A DNA stretch of 64,000 nt. Source: Cristatella mucedo. Lineage: Eukaryota > Bryozoa > Phylactolaemata > Cristatellidae. Below the pieces are notes generated by a model. It searched no databases, was not told the DNA's origin, and saw only the letters and a list, made by a program, of their open reading frames with translations. Positions within the stretch are counted from its first letter, which is position 1. Each line of letters begins with the position of its first letter. The position numbers and the translations under genes are program-made. Positions 47,380 to 59,310 of this stretch are shown piece by piece. The stretch lies in assembly GCA_009760855.2 (NCBI GenBank), contig WPIO01000222.1, positions 62,001 to 126,000 of the forward strand. Reading direction: 5' to 3'.

Positions 47380-47536
47380 ACTTTCTTTTTTCGCTATCTA
47401 AGGCTTAGCTAATGACGAGCCTACACTGTTCAGTTTATTAGCTACCACGACACTAGTTTTCTTTAGCTCATAAGTGTGTTTATCTTAAGGATAAATATAG
47501 AATGAGTTAGGAATTTACGAAATGTATATGAATGAT

Positions 47537-47899
47537 TTAGTTCATTATAACAGGACATTTTTTCGCATTGCTAATCGGAATGATAGGGTTAACCTGTCCG
47601 TTTGCACTGCATATAATGCTTACAGTTGCTTTGAAGTTGCTATTCCGGAAATTAATTCTGAAATTTGTGTACACCTGCCGTAAGTTTTTTGCTGTGAAAG
47701 TGTTAGCTAAAGACGATCCCATTTTAATTAGATTTTTCATTTCCCCAAGAAGTTTTTCTTTTGAAATAGCGGATACGGTTGGCAAATATTTCAGACTAAT
47801 TGTGTGCGTTCCACTTTGCTTAGTATGAAAAATGCAAGCACCGTGTGTGTCTTCTCGCGCGTGTGTCTTTTTGTACACTTCATGCTTTTGGTAAAGCAA
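47537..47899 (-). pseudogene. possible degenerate DDE transposase piece
   Basis: A 120-codon open stretch with no ATG at its start. Near its end ATVSIICSANGQVNPIIPIS resembles the strand before the first turn in DDE_1-type transposases (a VTVxxCxxAxGxxxPPxxIF pattern). Weak; no catalytic acid can be placed. Confidence 0.2.
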
Positions 47900-48265
47900 C
47901 GCTCAGCTTTCCATGAATTTGTAAGCATAAGCACATAAAAGGAAGAGCATTTATAGTTTGCTAAGTTGTCTTACAATATATTCCTATATTTTCAAAGTCT
48001 TTTTTGGGGCCTGTGTGCTTAGACTTTGGAAGACCTATCAAGAATCAAGAAAACTGTTTAAAACTTGAGATAAAGTTAGACAATTTTGCCATTCCCCGCT
48101 AGTTAAAAATACGAAGAATGATGGTTGCAATAAAATGTGTATCCGGTTACTAAGTAAAAAATAATTTTGTGGCAAGTATGGCACATGGTTTGGATAATAA
48201 TATTTCCACAGAACGATGAATTATTAGGCTTATACTGGCAAAATTACATGAAATCGAAGTGAAGT

Positions 48266-48375
48266 TTACTACTACTACTACTACTACTACTAATAATAAT
48301 AAAGCACTTGATAAAGCGCCCTCAGATCTCAATCTCTTCCTTGGCGCTTTATGTTTGCTGCATAATGAAATGGAT
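48266..48375 (-). mobile_element. LINE A tail fragment with TAC/TAA microsatellite
   Basis: TACTAC and AATAAT repeat followed by the reverse family tail (CACTTGATAAAGCGCCCTCA, GGCGCTTTATGTTTGCTGC). Confidence 0.85.
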
Positions 48376-48751
48376 AATGCATAATGAAATGGGTAATGAG
48401 GACATGCTTACAAAATGAAGAAGATAACTCACGGTTGACACTTCAAATGTCAGAGTAAATTATCTGGATTGGGTATTTAGCGAGATTTATCTGTCATCAT
48501 AGGCGATAGACGTTTTGTGTGAACGGCTAACCAGTATGAATTCTAAGGATGATTTAAACTTTGCCAGTACTCAATTTAACTTCTAATTTTTCTCGTCTTA
48601 TATTTAGTCATCCAGTTTGATTTCTGGTCCATTTTTCAAATTTCTGGCAGTAAGCGTAAGACACTCACTTAACGACATCCATATCTTCACAATGATGCTT
48701 TAAGTTGACAGCTTTAATAAACTAATGGCTGGCACTCCATTTTGTTTACAG
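48376..48751. other. upstream region of ubiquitin-like gene 2
   Basis: No gene; ends in a splice acceptor (CCATTTTGTTTACAG) just before the start codon. Confidence 0.4.
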
Positions 48752-48760
48752 GTTTTGAGA

Positions 48761-50884
48761 ATGCGCATACTCGTCACAGTACTTTCGACTGAATGCTTTG
48801 AAATGAAAGTCAATGCAATGGATTCAATAAAAAAGATTAAAGATGTAATTCGACTTCGAGAAGGTATTACTATAAATACTGCGGGCTTACTAAACGTAAG
48901 ATTTTGTTGGGATATTTATGCGAATAAAGCTCAGATAAATCATCTCAAATTAAAATGTCAACTTAGTTTTTATCAAATTTAAGTTAGTGTGAAACATAAA
49001 CAATTTTCAAACTATTTTAGTACCAAATAATACATTATGTTTTCATTTTTGATGGTATGTGTAAGTATTTCAATCAAATAAAATTGATATTGGCTAGTGC
49101 TTCTTTACTAAAATACGCAGCAAGTTAGAGCTTTAGCCTGACTTTAATCATATCGAAATAATAATTATGAATTACTTCTCACATCTTTTGTTCTATATAA
49201 ACAATACATAATATGACAGCCAAAATAAATTACCCATTTTCTACAAATGCATTTACCTACAATTCATTCACAATACACGCCAAGCGACATGAGTAGGCTT
49301 TAGTTGTCATGCAGTTAGATTTACCTCGTTATTATCGCGATTGCCTTCTGAGATGTATACTAACATATAAGTGGAAACTAACTCAGATCTATGGGATCAT
49401 CACTACACACGTATATGTAGCAATTGCTATAAATGTACAATTTAGCCACTAATGAATCAGCATCAGTGAATTTTTAATGATTTACGTTCAAAAGTAGTTC
49501 AAAACTACTAGATACTGTCATCTATGTATACTATGCTTGCCAAGAAATATAGCTACCGGTTTAGTAATATGCTATAGGAGTGCATACGGGTGTCAATATG
49601 AACACTAAAATGCTGTCTTAACTGTTAAAATACTGGACTTCCAATCAATTGATTAAAAGCTACAAGAACCTGCTGCTTAGTGAAAAAGAATAAAAGTGAC
49701 TTTCTCGTAATCTGCCCAAAAATTGATCAAGTAGTCGTGCGACTGGTTGCTTCTTATCGGCATCTAAAAAAATGAATATCCCACGTTTTTATTCATCAAT
49801 ATCCGCATTAGGTTGCATGTGAACCTTGGCACACTAGTTGCTATAGGTCAATATTAAGACAATTGGCCTTGATATGTAACAGCTCAGATTTTAGTTTTCC
49901 ACATAAAATACCACCTTTTAGCACTTTAATGTAATAATTTGATTTATTCTTTACCTTAAAAGCAATAACTCTGTGATTACACTGGAATAACGTAAGCAAA
50001 GGCGTTCTTACTAACTTGCGATCTAGCAAAATTACTAGTTCATGGAATTTTTATTATGCCCTAATAAGCAAGCTATACGGCGTTTTTAATACTTCCCTCA
50101 AAAAGTCTTAATAGCTTAAAAGTTTTACTAGGAGAGTCAAGGAGGTCATCAAATTTCAAAACCGATCGTAATCCATAGGTAGTGAAACTTTCAGTTTGAA
50201 TCAACTCCATTTTAATTTTAGGGCAGGGATTCCATACATACCAAACTGCTAGCCATGCAAGGTTTTTCCTTCTGATTAGAACGACAAGACAAGGCTAATA
50301 TAGGTTGGATTCTCATTAGATGTTCATTTTTTAAATACTATGCAGTCATACCCGTCCGGAAGCCAATACTATGCATGAAGTAATGCAACAACTCTGTCTT
50401 AGAAGAAAACCATTGCAGCGTAGTTTTTACTTATAATGACAATGTAGCTCAACTGTCGTAGATCAGCAACCAATAAAAGTCATCACCGATGAATTCAGAA
50501 ATTCTTATTTTGATAATGTCATGTTCTCCATTCTTAGGAATTCCTCGTGAAGAGCAAGTTCTATATCTCAATGGTGTCAACCTTGATGGTGTTGAGACAG
50601 TGGAAGCTTTTAAGGATGGTTCAATGCTCCAAGTAGAGTTTCGTGATCCTTCCTGGAGGAGAGTGAAGGTACTTGGGAGACAATGGTCTATGCGAATAAT
50701 CATAAATCTGGCAGACACTGTGCTCAGTTTCAAACAAACAATGGCTATTGTAACCGGTATTCCAGCATGGAAACAACAACTAAAACTTGTGATTCCCGAA
50801 GTAGTGAAGGGATGGCCGATGGAAAATCATCATTCCCTTGCCAGTTATAATTTATTGAATGATTCTGTGATTTTGGTAAACTAA
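48761..50884 (+). CDS. double ubiquitin-like protein 2 (two exons, 149 aa)
   Basis: Coding exon 1 is 48761-48863 and exon 2 is 50538-50884, with the intron at exactly the same codon and phase as in gene 1. Exon 1 encodes MRILVTVLSTECFEMKVNA and ends in RLREG. Exon 2 continues GIPREEQVLYLNGVNLDGV, LQVEFRDPSWRR and a second fold (MRIIINLADTVLSFKQTMA, TGIPAWKQQLKL, YNLLNDSVILVN). It stops five codons earlier than gene 1 and also lacks GlyGly. Both copies have an acceptor 9 bases before the ATG, so the whole gene including its 5' intron was duplicated. Lys/Trp choices differ between copies, suggesting long separation while frames stayed open. Confidence 0.85.
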
Positions 50885-51477
50885 CTTCCGAGTAAATAAT
50901 AATTAAAAAATTAAAGGCAAATAATTACTTTTAAGTTCGCGAATAGCGTGTGTACAAACAATCTGTAGACGTATCGCTTTAATCGGTCATCGTATTGATA
51001 TTCAATAAAAGCTTGCCTTCTGACTCGTTCTGTTCTGCTAGTTCACACATTCCAATGTTGGCTACATTTTACTTAAATGGCTACAGCATTTAAGTAATAT
51101 CTGTTGCAAGGTAATGGGTACGTGCATGGGTGTGTATGAGGCGCAGGATGTTACCAGTATATTTGTGTTATGGCGTCTGCTAGGACTAGCTCTGCCACGA
51201 GGGCACAGTGGCAGCAAAGAACTTTGGTTCTGAACCGTTCGCAGGGCTTTTGTAACTTAAGATGTACATATCCATTTCCAAACAACAGTACGAGAAAACC
51301 GCTGCCGCGCCCGCTTCCCGTGCGCCAGATTACAACTCTGTGCCTCAAGCCTTAGTTTTCCCAGCCGTGTCGATGCATCTCCCAGCAGCAGACCTCATAG
51401 GCCTTGCCAAATCAGATCGTTCACTCTCATCTCGCTTTCATTCCCACCGCTTTGCTTAGAATAGCAGCAAGCACCTT
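50885..51477. other. unassigned DNA
   Basis: Possible 3' untranslated region of the gene before it; AATAAA at about 51004. A small frame at 51170-51355 has no support. Confidence 0.35.
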
Positions 51478-52545
51478 TATAATAATAATAATAATTCACT
51501 TGATAAAGCGCCCTCAGAGAACTCAATCTCTCTCTAGGCGCTTTACATTTGCTGCAAAGGGAAATGCAATTGAATGGTAAGTAAAAATCATGCTTGAAAA
51601 ACAAACGAGATGAATAATATGGTTAGGGGTGACATGCACAGGGTCAGCATGCAAATGTGGTTAGTGGCCGCATGCACAGTGTCAGCACGCATAAGCACAT
51701 CAAAGACGAATCACAGGGACCCAGTAAATGCTGTCCTGAATAGGTGTGTGTTTTAGGTTCCTTTTAAATGTGGTCAGGTCAGGGGATGTTTTGACGCAGG
51801 TCGGGAGGGAGTTCCAGGCTTTGGGAGCATATGAACTAAATGCATGGTCTCCAAAGGATTTAAGGTTTGTATGAGGTATTTCTAGACTGTTGGATTCCGA
51901 GAAGCGGATGGTACGATGCTTGGCCTGATGGGGGTATATCTGACAGATTGGCTGGGGCCATAGAATGAAGGGACCTAAAAGTGAGCAACAAAACCTTGAA
52001 GTCAATCCATTGCTTGACTGGTAGCCAGTGCAGGTCGTCGAGAAGTGGAGTAATGTGGCAACTGCGACGCTCACGACAGACAAGCCTAGCTGCAGAGTTT
52101 TGCACAAGCTGCAATCGCCTGATCGCACATGCTGGTAGGCCAGTAAGCAGTGAGTTGCAGAAGTCGAGACGGGATGTCACGAATGCATGAACTAACTTGG
52201 ACGTGGTATCTTTATCTAAACAAGCCCGAATTTTAGCAATGTTATGAAGCTGAAAATAGGCGGATTTGACTGTGGAGCTGATATGGTCGTCTAACGAGAG
52301 GTCGCTTTGGAATATAACACCTAGATTCCGAGCTGATTCGACAGGAGATATGCTGGCAGAGCCAATTTTGAGGGTCAGCCTTTTCAATCTCCGGATCACA
52401 CTGGGTTTGCCCACAACTAGTAAGTTAGTTTTATCATCGTTAAGTTTTAGAAAATTTGCTGCCATCCATGTGCGGATGTCATCAATGCATGCAGCTAGTG
52501 AGTTTAGAGAATTTGAGGTGCTCGAAGGTTGGGAGGGAGCCACTG
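51478..52545 (-). mobile_element. LINE A copy, 5'-truncated
   Basis: ATT tail at 51478-51498, 3' untranslated region, then C-terminal coding region on minus. A frame open from 52549 to 51860 covers FLKLNDDKTNLLVVGKP to SLHSMAPANLSDI; a frameshift follows before KAWNSLPTCVKTSPDL in another frame. Among the best preserved copies; starts just after the YxDD motif. Confidence 0.95.
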
Positions 52546-53429
52546 GCAACAGGCACCGGAATGCTCTCGGGTATGAAAGGTAGTAAAAGCCACAGCACCG
52601 GTTAGATTATGTGAACCATTAGCTTGCATTTGGATCCTGACTATCACGAAAGAAACGGCCAGGATTTCTATATTGACGGGTCGAGCGATAGATCCACAGG
52701 ATTTTCACGTCAGGGTGGGCAAAAGTATCGAGAAATGAAGACATAGGCAGTTGCTCATCGAGTATGTATGTATTGATTTTTTGGGTATCGATTGCACAAA
52801 TATGATATAATGTCGTCACAGGCGACAGACGGCGTGCCTAGGAATGTGGGGCAACTCAGGTCGCTGGCACACCCCCATGCCACCCAACTGCCCACAACTA
52901 TAGCGTCAGTTCAATACGGCCATCTTGCCTATTGCCCTAACAAGACTCGGTCCATGATGAGTTGGATGCCAGCAAGCCTGTCACGTTGCCTTATGAGACA
53001 AGGGTGCACGCTCCTCACAAAGTGCACCGGTGGTTCCGACCCTTTTGGCTTGGTACGATGCTCGAGCTTTAGGAATGTCGACAGAGGAACCACTTGCATT
53101 GCTTACAAGCTCACTTGCATTCATAGCCGGCTCACCCTTATTTCTTTTCTGAATTGAATGCACTGTACTCGGTCTACAATACGTCGGAACACTGAGATTG
53201 GAACGCAGGGAAGGTGAGAAAGGAAAGAAGATACATAGCAAGGTTTTTTGTGCTTTACAGCAAGGCGAGCCGTGGTATCCGTAGGATATGGATAAATTGA
53301 TGGCAAAGGCTTGTCGTCAAGCCACAGCGTTGAGGCTGCTTTCTCTGTCACAGGCTATCTCAGAAATCTGGAATCTTAACGGTCACAACCGCCTTTGACA
53401 TCTTATTCGCTCCATATTGGCGAAATGTC
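52546..53429. other. unassigned DNA
   Basis: Minus-strand frames at 53121-53351 (STLWLDDKPLPSIYPYPTD) and 52981-53241 look protein-like but match nothing I recognise. Confidence 0.3.
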
Positions 53430-54260
53430 TCGCCGTGCTGCTCAAAAGTGATCTTTCATCAGACGACGGCATCAGCTCCACAATCAAGTCTGCATACTTT
53501 CAACTACATTAAATTATTAGCATTCGGTTTGCTTACTCAGGGGTACCACATCTCAATTGATCCATGCATTTTCGATACTGCGTCTTTGATTCCGTAACTC
53601 AGTGCTAGCTGGTTAAGGACAAATGTAGACGGTGTGTGCCGTTAGGTGCTAACACCTTTTGCAAAACTGCTGAGCTAGGCTCGTCTGTTGTGAACTTCTG
53701 CAGTTGCCACATAACCCCACTTCTGGCCAACCTGCATTGACTTATAGTCAAGCTATGCATCGACTTTAACATTCTGTCACTTACTTTTAAGTCTCTTCAT
53801 TTTTTGCTGTAGCCTACTTAACAGCCACCTTACCCATCGGGCTAAACACGTTACCACTCTCACCTAGGAATTTTCTCGTTTAAATATACCTTTTACAAAC
53901 GTCAAATTCTTTGCACACCCTGGCGTAATTTTGTAGGGTCCAAAATTCTGAAAATCACTCGCGGGCTCACGACTTCCCCTGATTTGACAACATTTAGCAA
54001 AAGTTAGATACACATCTTATAATTGCAAAGTTTTGTAAGTCTGTTTGATTCGTATTCTACGTGCTAATGCTTGCTGACACTGTATGCTGCCACTTACAAT
54101 GTTTGCATGCTTACCCTGTGCATGTCACCCATAACTCTGTTTGGTTTGTTGTCAGTGAGCCTGCTAGCACTAATTATTCGATCGTCCATAATTTGGAGAA
54201 AATGCAAGGTGCCTAGAACGATACTGAGTTCTCTGACGGTGCTGTATTCTCTATGCCTTG
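53430..54260 (+). mobile_element. old, degenerate LINE A fragment
   Basis: Many substitutions but collinear: AAAGTGATCTTTCATCAGAC, TCAGCTCCACAATCAAGTCT and the tail AAGGTGCCTAGAACGATACT, GAGTTCTCTGACGGTGC. Confidence 0.8.
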
Positions 54261-54311
54261 TAAGACATGCAGCGTAGGCCCGCCTATCCTAACATGGCAC
54301 TGACTACGAGT

Positions 54312-55630
54312 CTATGTATAGGCATTTTCTTGCACACACGTGAAAAACGGTGTAACCAAATCACGAGTTACAAAATGCAAGAATGTTTGGCATCGATGAA
54401 TATACTAGCTTGCCCGTGACGTTCTTGACTAGAAACTATAATTTAGGAATCTTATGTACCTGAAAGTCGAATTCCTAACAATGGTAAGTAACGAACGGTA
54501 CATGGATAGAGGCAGGTTATTAGTGAGCGAAAATAAAGAGGCGCTTGTGGAATATGAAAATGCATGGAGAACTTCGGTACGCCAGAATTTTCTCAGGCAA
54601 AGCAAGTAAAAGTAGGCCAACTTGAGTTTGAAGATCGTGCCCTAATCATGATGCTAAAGTCAATCGTTTAACGAGATAATAAAATACCTTGGAGAGCCTG
54701 CCTGAGACTCACTGGCAGGACAAAGTTCCTACGTTAGCTTCTGTCAACGACAATCTTCAGTGGCAAAAATAGAGTTGATAGTTTGAGGGCGAGATTGGGG
54801 CGCAACATTTTGCAGCTGCTCGTCTTGGTTTCCTGGCGCTCAGCTTGAGCAAGCCTTTTGGATTGGCGTATAAAATGTACTTTGTATAATTTGATAAACT
54901 TTGAATCGTCAATGCTCATTAAGTAACGGTGGCATATGGCCGAAATAGGCTAGGAGTTGATTCTTAACAACTATCGGTAGTAAACTGCTACTTGCATTAG
55001 AAGTTATGAACATCCGCCTATTCAGTAAGGTAAGTAAATGAAAATGGATGGAATGGCACGTATCTGTACTCTGATGAATGACCCCCAACGGCCGATGAAG
55101 CAACCGTCCCGGCGCTTTCGATCTTGTTATTACTCTGTGATGTTTCAATTTCGGCACTTGAGATCTATACACCATTTCTACAAGGGCAGCCAAAATTAAG
55201 GGTCTCAATTTTAGTGCACATAAAAGAGTATTTACAATTTACTACTACAACTTGCATGACATATTTTCTATCGGAATGTCGAGGTTTTCATGGTTATCCC
55301 GAGTTTGGAAAGAAGAGCACCGGGAAACTGTGCTACTCGTAAACCTCGTCCTAATGCAGATTATTCATAAGCGGTCCAGTTCCCTTAAGGCAGCAAGGCT
55401 CAAAGTTCGTAATCAAGAATCACCTGTAAAATTCGCAATGCATAATCACGGTTAATTGCCGTAGCACACCATGTGGGATCACACACTTTCCCTGCCTGTT
55501 GTATAATTCTCCCGAAATCCGAAGCTCTTGCGAACACTGTATACGGAAACAGATATAACTAAGACCTGTTTAAAGCTTATTTTTTTACGAAGCTCGTAAG
55601 AAATTACGTGTCCACTGACATCTAAAGGCT
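54312..55630 (+). repeat. dispersed repeat R1, copy A
   Basis: About 1.3 kb, collinear with 61098-62186 plus 63706-64000. Conserved landmarks include AAATACCTTGGAGAGCCTGC, AGCCTTTTGGATTGGC followed by TATAAAA (about 54869) and CGAAGCTC near the end. No coding supported. The conserved TATA box would fit an LTR or an element with its own promoter. Confidence 0.85.
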
Positions 55631-55981
55631 TATAGCTTCGAGCTAATTGGCCTCCAGTTCCGGCAGCTGCATAAGGTCCTCAGGCAGCTATTAAACTGGA
55701 TGGTAGTTGCGATTGCGATTCTTTAATTATGACCGTATGAACAGTTGGCTTGATGGCTAAAGGTTTATTGAGTAATGGTTTAGTGAAGTGGATTCATTGC
55801 CTAGAAACGAGCAGGCAATGGGAAACAAGATGGGGGGCACGGCTGTGGGATAAAGCTGCATGCGTTGACGAAATACACAAGTGCTGGAGCCTCTCTCGGC
55901 ATTTGCCTTTCTTCTTTTAAGTTCCGGCGTTTGCTTGGTGTCAGCATCAGCTTTCAATGATCGTGCACACCTATTATTAAG

Positions 55982-56695
55982 TCGTGACATCTCGTCTCGA
56001 CTTCTGCAACTCACTGCTTACTGGCCTACCAGCATGTGCGATCAGGCGATTGCAGCTGGTGCATAACTCCGCAGCTAGGCTTGTCTGTCGTGAGCGTCGC
56101 AGTTGCCACATTACTCCACTTCTCGCCGACCTGCACTGGCTACCAGTCAAGCAACGGATTGACTTCAAGGTTTTGTCGCTCACTTTTAGGTCCCTTCATT
56201 CTATGGCTCTAGCCTATCTCTCCGACATACTCCTCCATCAGGCCAAGCATCGTACCACCCGCTTTTTGGAATCCAACCGTCTAGAAATACCTCGTACAAA
56301 CCTTAAATCCTTTTGAGACCGTGCATTTAGTTCGTATGCTCCCAACGCCTGGAACTCCCTCCCGACCTGCGTCAGAGCATCCCCTGACCTGACCACATTT
56401 AAAAGGAACTTAAAAACGCACCTATTTAGGACAGCATTTAGTGGGTTCCTCTGATTCGTCCTTCATATGCCTATGCGTGCTGACACTGTGCATGCTGCCA
56501 CTAACCACATTTGCATGCTGACCCTGTGCATGTCACCCCTAACAATATTATTCATTTTGTTTGTTTTTCAAGCATGATTTTACTTTCCATTAAATTGCAT
56601 TTCACTTTGCAGCAAATGTAAAGCGCCTAGAGAAAGATTGAGTTCCCCGAGGGCGCTTTATCAAATGCATTATTATTATTTTTATTATTATCACT
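55982..56695 (+). mobile_element. LINE A copy, 5'-truncated
   Basis: Starts at [19 protein letters not shown] and runs to the tail and ATT repeat. One TGA after NLKSF near 56314. Only the last 700 bp of the LINE. Confidence 0.95.
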
Positions 56696-57119
56696 TTGTT
56701 CCCGTAGTTCGAATGCATTCCTAGATGTTATTGCTGTTTCTGAGATTAGTGTATTATGCATATCTCATGCTAGCTGAGAGGCGCCTAGTTTAGCAGGAGC
56801 TGCAAGCAGAGTACTCCTGCTCGTTTTGTATTCCTAGAATTTTGGCGAGCCACTCCGCTCGTTCTCCCTCAAGCTTCACTGTGAATCTTTCCAATTTGGA
56901 AGTCATCAGGTCTGTTATCACTACGGTGGCACATCTTAACGTTTCTCTCAGGAATTCTTGCTCAATATGCAGTAAGCCCGGAGTAATATGCCACCTTATT
57001 TCTGAAAAAGATCTTGACGTACTCGTCTTTTTTACAAGCCACTGTGGAAGACAGTTCCAAATCTTGGATTAGGATCTAACGTGATGGCTAGCTGAAGAAG
57101 CAGTCTCCTGAATGAAGCT
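56696..57119 (-). other. possible degenerate 3' part of LINE B
   Basis: On minus a stretch reads WNCLPQWLVKK, comparable to the W-N-x-L-P segment near the C-terminus of L2/CR1 LINEs, then becomes unrecognisable. Confidence 0.35.
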
Positions 57120-59310
57120 TAAGAAATTGAGGTAGCTGTCGAAAACGACCCTTCAATTTAGAGTACTTGGTGATGGTCGCACGATAGAATCACCCATTAG
57201 AAGAGCAAAGTCTTTTAATAAAGCCAAACGCTTAGGGTGTCCTATGAGCTGGAGTTCGGTTTTATCGTAATTTAATTTCAGGAGATTTTCCGACATCCAG
57301 GATCGAATATCGGCAAGACAAGCATTCAGTTTCTCAGTTGCCGCAGCAAATTCCGACGGTTTTAATGACAAATGCAACTGAGTATCGTCAGCATACAAGT
57401 GATATCCTATTCCATGGACCTTAATCACTTTCCCCAGAGGTTGTATATAAATGGAGAACAGCAAGAGAACGACTAAAGACTTTTAAGGGACTCCACAGGT
57501 TACCCTTATCGCGTGTGAAACCTGACCCCTACACGACACGAATTGAACACGATCGGATCAGTACGATTTAAACCACGCCAGTGCTTTGTCTGCCAGACCG
57601 ATCGTTTCAATCGTTCAAGCAGAACATCGTGATCAATGGAGTCAAAGGCAGCAGACAGATATAGCAGAGCTAGGGCAGTGACATTCCTGTCATCGTTGCC
57701 ACGTAGAATGTCATTGTTAACATAAAGGAGAGCAGTTTCGGTGGAGTGCTGCCTCTTGAACCCTCACTGAAACGAGTCTGACATTTAATTCTTCACAAAA
57801 AGCTCAACCAGGTGCTTAGCACCAATTTTTCAAGAATCTTTGACAAGAAAGGAAGAAGGGAACTTGGGCGAGAGTTAGCAAGGACCTCTGCATCTAATCC
57901 AGGCTTTGTAAGTATGGTTCTAAAGATTGCCAATTTAAAGGACTTTGGGACGAACCCTTTTCCCATAGAAGCATAAAAAAGCTCGGTTACGACAGGGCTA
58001 AGTTTAACTGCTAGTGAAGACCACAGAGATGACAGGAGACGAGCTCTTTTTGCTAGACCTTATAAAGGTAACCACATTGCATGCAGAAACCTCAGGGAAC
58101 CTTGCAAGGAAGGTCGCAGGTTGTGGAACCACGATTGCTTTAGTCGGAGAGGGCTTAATAGAGACGAGAATTTTCACAATATTTTCAGTACAAATGCTGA
58201 AAACTTTTCGGCTGAGCCTTTGATACCTGGGGGAGTCAGACCTTTCAGCATTGGCCAGCAAATGGTTTACTGTCTAAAATCTGTTTAGAGTACAACTGAC
58301 AAAAATTCGGCTTTCAGATGAAAAAAGAAGCCCGGGCTTTTTTTTTTAAGCTTTCGGGTGTAAACTCGGAGGAAGTCTTCGAAATTGACTAGATCTGCAT
58401 CAGACCCCGATTTCTTGAAACGACGTTCAATCCTGGGCTTAACCCGGAGCATGTTTAGGAGTTTTTTAAATTGACAGGAATCTCCACGACTTCGAACATG
58501 GATAGAATGAACGAGATCATGCTTGTCAAGAGCTATCCTGAGTTTTTTATGTTCACTGCATCAGTGAGGATTTCAAGGCGTCCGGTTGAGTGTGAATGCT
58601 GATCAAGAAGACCTGCATTACAAAGATGTTTCAAAAAATTGTCAATGTCAATGCTTTGTAAGTTACTTCGTTTGACAAGTTCGACATTACCCTCTACGTA
58701 CAAGGAAGCGGGAACAGTAAACAAGACCAAACAATTATCCGAAGGGTCAGTGGGCACACCATAAGGACATTAGGGAGGACATCCATAGTGATCACGAGAT
58801 CTAGAATATGGCCACCGAAGTGGGTGGTATGATTAACGTGTTGGATCAAACCAAAATTCTCCAGACAGTTATGAAATGAGTGGACCTGGCTGTTGCTAGG
58901 ATTGTCAACGTGAATATCGAAGTTGCCTGCAATCAGTAACGACCTGACACACACAAATAATTTAGCTAGGAACTCTGAAAAATCATCTATAAACAAGTTT
59001 AGACAGCTAGAAGGAGGCCGGTATATCACAACAGTGAGAGGCATTGTCTTTGATGAAGACCTGATTGCAACCGATTCAAACGGTGACCCACGAAATAAAC
59101 TGCACGTCTTATAGCCAAATAATAAGCGAACAACAACTGCAATACGAAACCAACCTTGTTAGAACACATTGACTGATAAAAACCGGATGGGGTGATCTCA
59201 GAAATACAGTTACTTGAACAAGGTGTCATACAAGTTTCGGTAAGCAGAAATGCATCAAGCTTCTTCTGGACCACCTGATCTCGAATAAGTAAACCGTTGG
59301 TTTTTAGCAA
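57120..59310 (-). mobile_element. LINE family B (L2/CR1 clade), endonuclease and RT, degenerate
   Basis: Read on minus: endonuclease start NFHLLKTNGLLIRDQVVQKK, DAFLLTETCMTP, then VIYRPPSS, LLIAGNFDIHVDNPSNSQ and TTHFGGHILDLVI (apurinic endonuclease motifs), then RT with AAFDSIDHDVLLERL (about 57650), a broken VTCGVP segment, [11 protein letters not shown] (about 57400) and [14 protein letters not shown]. Frameshifts and stops lie throughout. It differs from family A in sequence and retains YADD. Confidence 0.9.

Noticed and set aside
48725-48982. 85-codon frame read straight through UBL gene 2 exon 1
   Set aside because: The ubiquitin similarity stops at the EG codons followed by GTATTA, a donor site; the rest is intron.
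52792-53351. Overlapping frames on both strands that look protein-like
   Set aside because: No domain, no splice or promoter context; left as unassigned.
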